Shown here: piece by piece, positions 43,840-52,481 of the stretch
Layout: every line of letters begins with the position of its first letter
How positions within the stretch are numbered: the first letter of the stretch is position 1
Assembly (NCBI GenBank): GCA_002838815.1
Contig: LQGW01000052.1
Span: forward strand, 186,001 to 250,000
DNA from: Clostridiaceae bacterium JG1575
Lineage (GTDB): Bacteria > Bacillota > Clostridia > Clostridiales > Clostridiaceae
Length of the DNA stretch: 64,000 bases
Direction of reading: 5' to 3'
The notes under the pieces: model-generated
Told to the model about the DNA's origin: nothing
The model's database searches: none
What the model saw: only the letters and a program-made list of their open reading frames with translations
Position numbers and translations under genes: made by a program

Positions 43840-45195
43840 CTAATCCGTTGGGAGCACCCAAACATGTGCGGGGTTTAGATGATAACAATTGAGGCGCCGC
43901 CCGCGAATAAAACCAGCTAAGGTCAGGTCCACTCGCCGGGCCAGTTCAATGGAGGAGCGTGAAGGCGCGGAGCGCGATAAAAGACAAGGGACCTCGGTTC
44001 GGGCGACTTTTTGCGTCATCTCCAGCGCCATTCGGCCCGAGAGGAGAATGGCGCATTGGGAAAGATCTAGGCGCTGGCGCAGGGCGGCCCCGATGAGCTT
44101 ATCCAACGCATTGTGACGTCCGATGTCCTCGCGGACCAAAAGGAGCTCCCCGTAGGCCAAGAGAGCGCACGAATGTGCGGCACCGCTTCGTACAAAAAGC
44201 TCGGAGCGGTGTTCAAACGCCTGCACGGCCTGAAAAATTTCCTCAAGGCCCAGCCGAAGCGGCCGCCGAGGCCGAAGGGCCCGAGCTTCATCCAGAGGCT
44301 GATCCCTTCGCAAGGTCCAGTCCATCGTTGGACAATGCACCCTCACCCGCCACGCCCTTGGCCCCTCTTTGGGCTCCTCCTGCAACAGAAGTTGTGGCAA
44401 GGGGTCCCCAGGTTGCAGCACCCCTTGGGTGAAGAGGTGCCCGAGGACGAGATCCCCAAGGTCAGTAGGCGTGGCCCACAAGGTGGTCCAGGGCGTCTGC
44501 TCTAAGAAGATGGCGATGGGCTCCTCTTGCATGACTTCATCCGTGAGGGATTGAAAGCCGCTCCCCTCAAAGCGAGTGATCATCACTGGAGCGAGCCCTT
44601 CGGGCAAGTGCTTGGGATGCTGCGCCAAATCCTTCGGGGTATTGAGGTTTGCAAAGAGCTCGCCCCTGGCGTAAGAGAGTTGCAAGAATCCTGCCCTTTG
44701 GATTAGGCGCGTCAAGGACCCCTCGCCTCGCGTCAACGATTCCTGAACCAAAGGCAATAGGGAGCGGGCATAAAACGCAAAGAAGGGCTGTAAGGCCTCG
44801 GGAACCGCTGTTTTAAGGACCAGTCCGTCTTCTTGGGTCAAGTGGTCCACTTGCATCTTGAGGCGGATCAGGAGGTCTTCGTCCCAGTTTGGCATATCGC
44901 AAGCCAAAAAAAAGACATACTCCGACTGAGCCGCTAAAAGGCCAGCGTGCAAGCCCACCAGGGGACCGCGCCCCGGCCATTGATCCGCTACATAATGAAC
45001 CTTCTTGTAGGCGCTCAGCCCCTTGGGGGGCAACGGATCGTGCCCCACCAAAAGGATGCGTTCAAAAACGGCGCTCAACCGCTGGATCTGGAGGTGCAAA
45101 AGGGAGCGACCGTCCAGGGTGAGCGTGGATTTGTCGAAGCCCATGCGGCGGCTTTCGCCACCGATTAAGAGGATGGCGTCCCCCGTCTTACTCAT
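43840..45195 (-). CDS. MobA-FdhD fusion: molybdopterin guanylyltransferase plus sulfur carrier
   Basis: The 451-residue protein joins MobA (1-195; GGESRRMGFDKSTL, DMPNWDED, NLNTPKDL), which makes the guanine dinucleotide cofactor, to FdhD (about 205-451; REDIGRHNALDKLIG, LSGRMALEM, GFIRGRRLNCYH). FdhD transfers sulfur to formate dehydrogenase cofactor in E. coli. The SSCGxCG-type cysteine pair of FdhD is absent: the aligned stretch reads EARALRPRRPLRLGLEE. The gene overlaps mogA by eight bases and precedes moeA. Confidence 0.88.
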   Translation of the reverse strand: MSKTGDAILLIGGESRRMGFDKSTLTLDGRSLLHLQIQRLSAVFERILLVGHDPLPPKGLSAYKKVHYVADQWPGRGPLVGLHAGLLAAQSEYVFFLACDMPNWDEDLLIRLKMQVDHLTQEDGLVLKTAVPEALQPFFAFYARSLLPLVQESLTRGEGSLTRLIQRAGFLQLSYARGELFANLNTPKDLAQHPKHLPEGLAPVMITRFEGSGFQSLTDEVMQEEPIAIFLEQTPWTTLWATPTDLGDLVLGHLFTQGVLQPGDPLPQLLLQEEPKEGPRAWRVRVHCPTMDWTLRRDQPLDEARALRPRRPLRLGLEEIFQAVQAFEHRSELFVRSGAAHSCALLAYGELLLVREDIGRHNALDKLIGAALRQRLDLSQCAILLSGRMALEMTQKVARTEVPCLLSRSAPSRSSIELARRVDLTLAGFIRGRRLNCYHLNPAHVWVLPTD

Positions 45196-45715
45196 GCTTA
45201 TATCCCGGGACTTCTTTCGTTAACTCCGGGGCCGCGCACTCCACAGCTTCCCCCCACAAGATGTCCAAGCCATGGGCCAAGGGTTCAATGACGGCCTCAA
45301 GGTTTTCTCGGCAAGCTTTAGGGGAGCCGGGTAAGTTGATGATGAGGCTACGGCCGCGAAGTCCGGCAATTCCTCGGGAGAGCATGGCCCGAGGGGTGAC
45401 TTCGAGACTCCTAGCGCGCATCACTTCGGCGATGCCCGGAACCCGACGATCCAAAAGCTCCGCCGTAGCCTCCGGAGTGATGTCTCGCAAAGAAAATCCG
45501 GTGCCGCCCGTGGTCAGCACCAAGGGCAGATGGGCCTCGTCGCAAAAGTCACGAAGGGCTTGTTGGATCTCTTTTTTTTCATCGGGGACGATGCGGTAGG
45601 CGGCGCTTTGATACCCATGAGCCCGTAATACTTCTTCAATGACGTCCTTGGAGCGGTCCAGACGCTCGCCCCGAGCGCCTTTATCGCTCACCGTGATGAT
45701 GCCGACTAAATACAT
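45188..45715 (-). CDS. mogA: Molybdopterin adenylyltransferase (MogA/MoaB type)
   Basis: MogA adenylylates molybdopterin before metal insertion. The protein has 175 residues from the ATG at 45715, with ITVSDKGARGERLD, TTGGTGFSLRDITPEAT and INLPGSPKAC. The start is chosen because AAAGGAG precedes it; an upstream ATG-like start at 45730 lacks that support. It lies 22 bases after the TIR-propeller gene and overlaps mobA-fdhD by eight bases. Confidence 0.92.
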   Translation of the reverse strand: MYLVGIITVSDKGARGERLDRSKDVIEEVLRAHGYQSAAYRIVPDEKKEIQQALRDFCDEAHLPLVLTTGGTGFSLRDITPEATAELLDRRVPGIAEVMRARSLEVTPRAMLSRGIAGLRGRSLIINLPGSPKACRENLEAVIEPLAHGLDILWGEAVECAAPELTKEVPGYKHE

Positions 45716-45737
45716 GATTCTCCTTTCCAAGGGCCTC

Positions 45738-48700
45738 TTAAGGCCGCTCTAAGCCATAGCGCATGCGCTCTTGGTCGGTGAGCTCACGATCCCCTAAAAG
45801 ATCCTTGACGCGCTGGGGCGCAACCTCTTTGCGCTCTAGACTGTAATATTGCAACTGAACAAATTTTCGGGCGATTTCTCGTCCTTCTCCCGCTCCTTGA
45901 GTGGTCTCCCGGTGGATGGTGTCCCATATAACGCCCTTGCCGTCCGGGGTCAAAAAGCCCCGCCCTTGGTTGAAGCTGACGTCCATGAGCAGCCGTTTGA
46001 GCAAAAGCCCCGAGCGTAAGTCAAAAAGGGCGCCTTCGGAGCGGCTGCCCGAATTGACGATGGTCAATAGGACGCCGGCGTCGGGGTTGATGTCGTAGAG
46101 ATTGCCTTGGAAGACGCCCATCTGATTGCGCGCTTCATCCAAGGGGGTGGTGCGTTCTTTCTGGGTCGTCAGGGAATAGCAGAACAGATCGTTGGCACGT
46201 ATGCCGTAGAGCAGATCCTCTTTTTCAGCGCTCGAAAGGGCCAAAACCCGCCCCACTCCTTCGTAAAGAACGGCGCCCGTTTCATAATCCAAAAGCTGTC
46301 CAGACCCTTCATAGGGGAAATTAACCAACAGCTTTTTGCCGTCTTTAGAGAAGCGAAGATCCTCTGGGAACCCTTCAAGAATGGGGAAGCGCCGCAGCTC
46401 TTGGAAGGTTTTGGTGGAGTAGACGTACGCTTGACCCAGGGAACTTAGGAATAAGACCTCCTCCTTCAAGGGGTGAAACACCGGCGTGACTTTCTTAAAA
46501 TCTACGTTGAAAGATGCGACCACTCGCCCGCTCTTTGTGTCGTAAAACACATTTTGCGATTCATTTTTTCCCGAGGCGCTGGTCCGTTGCTGGTTGGGCG
46601 CGAGAATCAGCGCGCCATCGGCGCTGAGGTAGAGATTCCTATAAAAGAAGGATTCGGACACGTTCAGACCGGCCATGGGTGGGATCTTACGAATCACCGC
46701 TCGCGTCGCGGTCTTTGCGAGGACATAGGCGCCATCTTGGTAGGCCAAAAACAGCGACCCATCGGGAGAGGTTCGGATGAGGTTCATGGGGTAGCGCTTT
46801 TTGCGCGAGGGGTTTTTCAGGTTGTAGATGGCGATGAACTGACCTTCGTTGGAGAAGCCCGTCAACCAATGATCGTCCTTGGTCAGCATCAGGCGGCCGT
46901 ACTTAAACGACTCCGGATCAAGGTCCAAAGAGACCAGGACGCCCTTTTCCAGCCAGGCCACATTGCCCTTGCTGTCCGATAAGAGAACGCGAGACCCCTC
47001 TTGATTGACCACCATGTGGTCCGTGGATCGATCCCCCGAGAGAGTACTGATGCTAAAAGAATTGGTTTGCAACAACGCCCCGGTTTGAGGGTCTAAGGTT
47101 TCAATGCGTCCCGCGGGTCGGGTAATGAGTTTTTTGCCGTCCCCCGATTCCATAAGGTAGGCGCCTTTGACAAAGTAGCTGGAATATTCGGCGGCTTTTC
47201 CCTTCTCGGCGATGCGCCGTCCCCCCAGCGAAAAGACCAAGGACTGGTCCTTCACACGGACTTTTTTGAGGGTTTGACCGTTCATCAGGTAGACGGCCTC
47301 CCCATCCCGGCTAAAGCGCCCCTCCAAGGACAAGGCAGGATCCTTCAGCGTCTTTTGAGGATCCTTGGGATCCACGCGCAGCAAGGGGTCTGCGGGGAAT
47401 GAAGCGATTTTTTTGCCGTCTTGTACGGAGAAAATTTCCAAAAGCGAGGTATCGGCGTACTCCAGCATCAAAAGACCGCGCCCGGCATGAAATTCTGCAT
47501 TGCGGATGCCACGGCTGGCCAAGGGCACGGTGAGCTTTGGGGTCCAGTCGGCGCTGTTTAACACCATAAGGGTAAAAGACGTGCTGTTTTTGCTCAGCAC
47601 CACTGCCAGGGAGGCCCCATCTTCGGTGAAGCGGGTCATGACGGGACGCTGTTCGAGCTTTTTGCGTCGGATCGCCTGACGCTTTTGCACATCCCAAAGC
47701 GCCAATTCGTTGTCGGCGGAGGTGGAAATTAGGGTTTTACCATCGGGAGCAAAGACCAGGTTCATCACAGCACGATCGTGCGCCGGGGCGGTCCCCAAGC
47801 GTTTGCCTGTGGCGATGTCCAAAAATGCCAGGTGGTTTTCCTGATATTTCGTGACCAACAGCCGGCTGTCGGGAGAGGTATCGAGGATGATGTTGTCGGA
47901 GGCGAGGTTGATCTTCGTCATGAGCGCCACCTCATCCCCATCGGCCAAGTCATTCAAAAGAGCCTGCTGCTTGGTTTTCAGCTCGCTATAGGCCTTCATG
48001 TCCAAAGTGACCTTCTCCATGGCTTCTTTGGCTAAAAGACTGGTGAGAATCCGATCCCCGGTGTTTTGGACTCGGGCGGCCTCTTGCAACGTCAGGCGGG
48101 CCTGGCCTTCCTTGGCCAAGCGCTCTTGTTCCACCGCACGGCTCCACTGCAGGTACATAAAAAGACCGAAAAAGAGCAAAAGAACCGCAGAAAAGGCCGA
48201 AACGGTCAAGATTCGGCGTTGGCGGCGCTCCTTGTCGCGCTGTTTCAAGTCCCCAAAGGAAACCCCTAGGAGTCCGGCCATGATCCGGTATTTTTCCTGA
48301 GCCAAGAGCGCGGCGCTCTGGGCCGTCAGCTCCTTAACCCGGCGAGGATCCGAAACCTCCAAGGCCGCATAGCCCGGGAAGGCCGCATCTTTCACGGCGG
48401 CGGGCCGCATCTCGGCCGCCAGCACTTCTTTGGGTTCATAGGTAATGGAGCCGTCTTCTTGAATCTTTTTTTCTTTAAGCTCCAAGAGCTGGTGGGGGAA
48501 GGCGTCTTTAGGCTCCCCTTCCAGCAGGATGGGAATGATGTGATCGTCTCCGTGGAAGCGGCGGAACAAATCAATCTCGCGCAGGCACCAAGGGGATTCC
48601 TTGAATCGGCGTGAGCAGATGACGATGAGGGTTCTTGAGGCGCGTAGGGCTTCCTCCAAAGCGCCTCCAAGGCCGGCAGCCCCCAGCTCCTCCCGGTCGC

Positions 48701-49076
48701 GAAAGACTCGGAACGGCTTGGCATTGCCTTCTCGCTGGAATTCCTTGGGCAACGGAAAGGTTTCGATCATTTCATGAATTTTACGGGCCACCGTGGCATC
48801 AGGCTCCAAATGACGATAGCTGATGAAGGCCTCATATTTGTACGATTCTTTTTCTCGTCCCTGGGCCGCCTGCGAGATGGTCTGAGCCGTGGTATTGTCT
48901 GAAGATAGGTTCGCCCCCTCTTCACTCGGATCTTTTTCTTTTGGCGCCTTTGTCTTTTGAGGGGGGCATTCGTCTTTTAACTGCTGCGAGTCATTCAAAG
49001 CCTCTTTCTCACCGGGGCGGGAAGGATGGGGATCCTTGGGGTCCCCGTAGGAGTCCGTGGGGTCATAATTGCTCAT
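45738..49076 (-). CDS. TIR domain - transmembrane - beta-propeller protein
   Basis: The 1112-residue protein has a low-complexity acidic/proline-rich lead (1-75), a TIR domain (about 81-210) with AFISYRH at its start and the WCxxE motif SPWCLREI (W163-E167), a membrane segment at about 289-310 with basic residues before it, and a long carboxy-terminal region of WD40/propeller-like repeats (VMNLVFAPDGKTLISTSADNELALWD and others). TIR domains with this glutamate can cleave NAD+ or make signalling molecules, and several act in phage defence. No phage-defence partner gene is adjacent. The promoter has TATAAT near 49105-49110. Function unknown. Confidence 0.85.
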   Translation of the reverse strand: MSNYDPTDSYGDPKDPHPSRPGEKEALNDSQQLKDECPPQKTKAPKEKDPSEEGANLSSDNTTAQTISQAAQGREKESYKYEAFISYRHLEPDATVARKIHEMIETFPLPKEFQREGNAKPFRVFRDREELGAAGLGGALEEALRASRTLIVICSRRFKESPWCLREIDLFRRFHGDDHIIPILLEGEPKDAFPHQLLELKEKKIQEDGSITYEPKEVLAAEMRPAAVKDAAFPGYAALEVSDPRRVKELTAQSAALLAQEKYRIMAGLLGVSFGDLKQRDKERRQRRILTVSAFSAVLLLFFGLFMYLQWSRAVEQERLAKEGQARLTLQEAARVQNTGDRILTSLLAKEAMEKVTLDMKAYSELKTKQQALLNDLADGDEVALMTKINLASDNIILDTSPDSRLLVTKYQENHLAFLDIATGKRLGTAPAHDRAVMNLVFAPDGKTLISTSADNELALWDVQKRQAIRRKKLEQRPVMTRFTEDGASLAVVLSKNSTSFTLMVLNSADWTPKLTVPLASRGIRNAEFHAGRGLLMLEYADTSLLEIFSVQDGKKIASFPADPLLRVDPKDPQKTLKDPALSLEGRFSRDGEAVYLMNGQTLKKVRVKDQSLVFSLGGRRIAEKGKAAEYSSYFVKGAYLMESGDGKKLITRPAGRIETLDPQTGALLQTNSFSISTLSGDRSTDHMVVNQEGSRVLLSDSKGNVAWLEKGVLVSLDLDPESFKYGRLMLTKDDHWLTGFSNEGQFIAIYNLKNPSRKKRYPMNLIRTSPDGSLFLAYQDGAYVLAKTATRAVIRKIPPMAGLNVSESFFYRNLYLSADGALILAPNQQRTSASGKNESQNVFYDTKSGRVVASFNVDFKKVTPVFHPLKEEVLFLSSLGQAYVYSTKTFQELRRFPILEGFPEDLRFSKDGKKLLVNFPYEGSGQLLDYETGAVLYEGVGRVLALSSAEKEDLLYGIRANDLFCYSLTTQKERTTPLDEARNQMGVFQGNLYDINPDAGVLLTIVNSGSRSEGALFDLRSGLLLKRLLMDVSFNQGRGFLTPDGKGVIWDTIHRETTQGAGEGREIARKFVQLQYYSLERKEVAPQRVKDLLGDRELTDQERMRYGLERP

Positions 49077-49341
49077 AATGAATTTCCTCCGTTTAGTCTC
49101 TTTTATTATAAAGGATTCCAGAGTGGAAAGTGGAAGGGATTCTCATTCTTGCCGTTTTCGCCGCACAGTCTTTTAAAAAACAGCCCAGTGTATCGGAAAT
49201 TCTGTATGTGCCTGAAGAGAATCTGTGGTTATGGTTAAAGCGTGTTCTCACAAGAGTGCTATAGTTAAGCTACGCGGCCCACCCTCATCGATGGGCCCTA
49301 TGCCGTGTCCCCACGTACTCTTTGAAGGAGCAGCTCATCCC

Positions 49342-50730
49342 ATGCGTACCATAGCCAAAAACAAAACCGAACTTATTTTATCCGGACCGCTTTTACGGGT
49401 CATTTGGGTGATCTCCTTACCCCTGATGCTCAACAACCTCATCATGACACTCTACCACATGGCGGACGCGGTTTGGGTGGGCCAGGTGGGTACTACGGAA
49501 TTCGCGGCTGTGGGCTTTGTGAGCCCCGTTTTATTCCTCTTTCGAGCACTGGGCATGGGCATACAGATCGCCGGCACCAGTATTTTCGCACAGCACATCG
49601 GGCGTGGACAAAAAGAGGAGGCGCAAAAAGACGCCGTCCATCTGTTGCTGCTTACCGCAGGATTGGGGATTTTTTTGGGGCTCTTGGGCGGCCTCATCAC
49701 CCCGAATATTTTGCGCTTCATGGGCGCCAAGGGCGATTTTTATGAATTGGCCCGGCAATATCTGGGACTGCTTTTTTGGGGAATGCCGTTTCAAATTTTC
49801 TTCATGGGCACCCAAGCCATTTTAAACGCCCAAGGCAACACAAAGATGACCACCTGGGTTAACGCCATGGCGGCGCTATTGAATATGGTGCTGGACCCTT
49901 TTTTCATTTTGCCCATTGTGCCGATTTTGGCTCTTCCGGGTCTTGGCGCAGGGGTTCGGGGCGCAGCTCTTGCCACAGTCCTCTCCCAGGTCCTTTTGGC
50001 CTTTGTGGGGTTCATCGTCTTAAAGCGTAGCTCCCAAGGGATTCCCATTGTCTTTCAAGGCAAACGCTTAGATCCCCGGCGCATCGCGCGGATCCTTCGA
50101 GTGGCCATTCCCAGCGCCGCAGGCCATGCGGGAGCCACCGTGGGCTTCATCCTCCTAAACTCTTTTATTGTCTCCTACGGGACCCATACCATGGCCGCCT
50201 TCAGCCTCGTCAACCGCATCAATGACGTGGTGATGATGCCAGCCATGGGCATCGGCGCGGCCCTGACCGCCATTGTGGGCCAAAACATCGGCGCCGGGGC
50301 CATCTCCCGGGTTAAACGTGCATTTCGTGGGGCCATCGGCCTCTCCAGCGCCATTGCGATCACGGGGGCGGTCCTCATTTATTGGTTCCGATTCCCCCTC
50401 ATCTACCTATTTACACCGGGGGCTCCCGAGAATATGGTGCAACAGTGTTTGGAATACATGATCTACATTCTGCCCACCCTCCCCCTCATGGGCCTTTTCT
50501 CCATCCTCCAAGGCCTTTTCCAAGGCACCGGAAAAACCGATTACGCTCTTTATATGGCCATCGGGCGACTTTGGGTGATCCGACTGCCCATGATCCTCTT
50601 TTTCAATCGATTTTTTACTCTTGGCGCCAGGGGCATTTGGATTGCCATGACCGCCTCCAACGTCTTAATCATCCTCTACGGATTCTTCCTCTACCGACAG
50701 GAAAAGTGGGTGCGGGGCGTCGTGTTGTAG
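49342..50730 (+). CDS. MATE-family efflux transporter
   Basis: The 462-residue membrane protein has twelve hydrophobic segments in two related halves. Conserved MATE features include PLMLNNLIMTLYHMAD at the first helix, QAILNAQGN in helix 6 and NRINDVVMMPAMGIG in helix 8. It exports drugs or cations using Na+ or H+ gradients. ATG 49342 follows AAGGAG at 11 bases; a much longer frame from 49225 adds a polar extension not seen in the family. Confidence 0.9.
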   Translation: MRTIAKNKTELILSGPLLRVIWVISLPLMLNNLIMTLYHMADAVWVGQVGTTEFAAVGFVSPVLFLFRALGMGIQIAGTSIFAQHIGRGQKEEAQKDAVHLLLLTAGLGIFLGLLGGLITPNILRFMGAKGDFYELARQYLGLLFWGMPFQIFFMGTQAILNAQGNTKMTTWVNAMAALLNMVLDPFFILPIVPILALPGLGAGVRGAALATVLSQVLLAFVGFIVLKRSSQGIPIVFQGKRLDPRRIARILRVAIPSAAGHAGATVGFILLNSFIVSYGTHTMAAFSLVNRINDVVMMPAMGIGAALTAIVGQNIGAGAISRVKRAFRGAIGLSSAIAITGAVLIYWFRFPLIYLFTPGAPENMVQQCLEYMIYILPTLPLMGLFSILQGLFQGTGKTDYALYMAIGRLWVIRLPMILFFNRFFTLGARGIWIAMTASNVLIILYGFFLYRQEKWVRGVVL

Positions 50731-50753
50731 CTGTTTCCCAAAAGAAAAAATGG

Positions 50754-50797
50754 AAAAAAGCCCCAAGACCGGGTCAGCGAGGTCTTAGGGCTTTTTG
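50754..50797. terminator. Bidirectional terminator between MATE and lipoprotein genes
   Basis: A near-perfect stem (AAAAAGCCCC AAGACC with GGTCTT AGGGCTTTTT) has A and T runs on its outer sides, between convergent genes. Confidence 0.8.
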
Positions 50798-50849
50798 GGG
50801 GGCTTGAATCCACCGCTCGCATCCTTGATAAATCCTAATGAAACTACCG

Positions 50850-51989
50850 TTAGGTTGAGAGCTTTTCCCGTCGCACCAGGAGGACTTGTCCGCCCCCTGT
50901 CACCGTGTAATAGTGGCGGTAGCGGATCTGCTGCGGTTTGGGATCTTTTTGACGTTCCGTCTTGAATTCGAACGTAGCGTCCACGTACCCGCTGGTTCCG
51001 GTCAGCTGGGTGGTTCGGGTATCCAAAAGATTGAGCAGGGTGTGGGCCGTCCCGCCGGCGGAAACCACCTCTTCGCGAAGCTCTCGATCCAGGGGCGAGC
51101 CGGGTTCCACCAACGCTGTGAGGGTCTTATAGTAGCCCGTGCTCATATCCTGACTCCAGGCTTTGGCAAAGGTTGAGAGCGCCTCCAAAGGGGTACGCTG
51201 CAAAACCACTGGGCGGTGCGGCAAGGAGGTGGCGGGGGTCGGTGGCGTCGGCACGGAGGATGCGCCTCCAGCGCTTTGGCGTTGCAGCGCCAAGCGCACT
51301 TCCTTTGCTTGGGGATCTAAGGGAACAACGGGACTCACTTTGTCCGGGCCCGCCAAGGAGACACTCTGCAAGGTCAAGGGAACACCGGGCACGTTTTTAA
51401 TCACCGTGGTTCCTTTGGTGAGGGCTTGGTATTCATGGCCGTTGATGCGCAGCATGGCTTCGGGATCCTCGGTGCGCACCTTAAGGGTGCGAAAGCGAAA
51501 TCCCGACTGTACGTGGATTTCCCGGCCGCTGGATTCATTGGCTTCTAAGGACAGCACGCGTTGGTCTTTTAAATAGCTTGTGGTCAAGTCAAAGACCAAT
51601 TGATTCTCTCCAGGTTTCAAGACCACGCTGACGCCGTCCAGCGTTTTCGCCTTGGGCAGTTCTTCCCCATTGACAACGACCGTGACGTCGGAAGACAAGT
51701 CCCCCAAAACAGCCCGATAAGGCGTGATGATGAGACGGTCTTTTCGGCGGTCCAAGACGACGCCCGGAGCAGATCCCTCTCGAACCGCCCGAACGATCTC
51801 TTCTTGATAGGCCGAAAACACCTCACGGGAGAGGATTTCCTTGTCGCCAGCAAGGAAGCTTGCGTGGCGAAGGGTTTCCATATTCCCCTGTTCCAAGGCA
51901 TTTTTTAGTGAAGATGTGCGGCAGGCGGCGAGGCAGAACAGACTGCAACCAATGAGCAACCAAGGCCGAATTCGGGATCGGATTGACAA
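50850..51989 (-). CDS. Lipoprotein, possible TcaA-like
   Basis: The 379-residue protein has a signal peptide with lipobox LAAC (Cys near residue 23), and repeated beta-domains containing VVVNGEELP and MLRINGHEY segments, followed by a proline/serine-rich linker and a carboxy-terminal NTF2-like domain (LEALSTFAKAWSQDMSTGYY, RYRHYYTV). This order resembles the extracellular domains of TcaA/YvbJ-type proteins but without the zinc ribbon. The start is taken as TTG at 51989 because GGAGG lies 8 bases upstream; TTG at 52004 is the alternative. The role is unknown. Confidence 0.65.
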   Translation of the reverse strand: MSIRSRIRPWLLIGCSLFCLAACRTSSLKNALEQGNMETLRHASFLAGDKEILSREVFSAYQEEIVRAVREGSAPGVVLDRRKDRLIITPYRAVLGDLSSDVTVVVNGEELPKAKTLDGVSVVLKPGENQLVFDLTTSYLKDQRVLSLEANESSGREIHVQSGFRFRTLKVRTEDPEAMLRINGHEYQALTKGTTVIKNVPGVPLTLQSVSLAGPDKVSPVVPLDPQAKEVRLALQRQSAGGASSVPTPPTPATSLPHRPVVLQRTPLEALSTFAKAWSQDMSTGYYKTLTALVEPGSPLDRELREEVVSAGGTAHTLLNLLDTRTTQLTGTSGYVDATFEFKTERQKDPKPQQIRYRHYYTVTGGGQVLLVRREKLST

Positions 51990-52302
51990 AAGGGACACCT
52001 CCAAGAGCTTGATGAAACACCGGGGTCCTTGGCATAAAGCAAGGATCCTCCTTTGGGCCTATTATAGCCCATGGAACGAGCAATGAGAACAAAGGACGCT
52101 TCTTTTTCAAGACCAGAGCCTCCTGGGATCGGATCGGTTCTCCATCTGCAGGGAGGGCAAAAAATAAAAAAGGGAAGCAATGTAGCGGTTGCTTCCCGGG
52201 GAGTATATTAATGAACACTCAACACGCTGCTGAATTCATTGATACGATCTCATTATACCCTTTTTCCCCGCATTTGGCCCCCTACCAATTGTGGCAAAGT
52301 TG

Positions 52303-52329
52303 CAAGAAATGGAATGGATCCATTTCTTG
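52303..52329. repeat. Perfect inverted repeat with five-base loop
   Basis: CAAGAAATGGA (52303-52313) and its complement (52319-52329) form an 11-base stem. No T-tract follows on the plus strand. Confidence 0.65.
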
Positions 52330-52416
52330 AAGGGAAATCCCTCATGAGGCACGCGGTATTCTCCCTTTCGTGGCTTTTTTGTAAAAGATGCGCTCCATCC
52401 TTGAAATTCAGCGGGT

Positions 52417-52445
52417 TTGCACTCGCACTTTAGACTCCTTATAAT
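52417..52445 (+). promoter_or_regulatory. Promoter of the 331-residue membrane protein gene
   Basis: TTGCAC (52417-52422) and TATAAT (52440-52445) are 17 bases apart, 37 bases before the ATG at 52482, which follows AAAGGAG. Confidence 0.65.
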
Positions 52446-52481
52446 GAAGAAAGCAATGAATCAAAGGAGTCCGTTTCAACC

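Larger units (their letters stand above)
52005..52481. other. Intergenic region with two hairpins
   Basis: This 477-base region has a -10 element TATAAT (52066-52061, minus strand) serving the lipoprotein gene and the promoter of the plus-strand membrane protein. It also holds hairpins at 52172-52198 (nine-base stem) and 52303-52329 (11-base stem). No reading frame is convincing. Confidence 0.5.
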
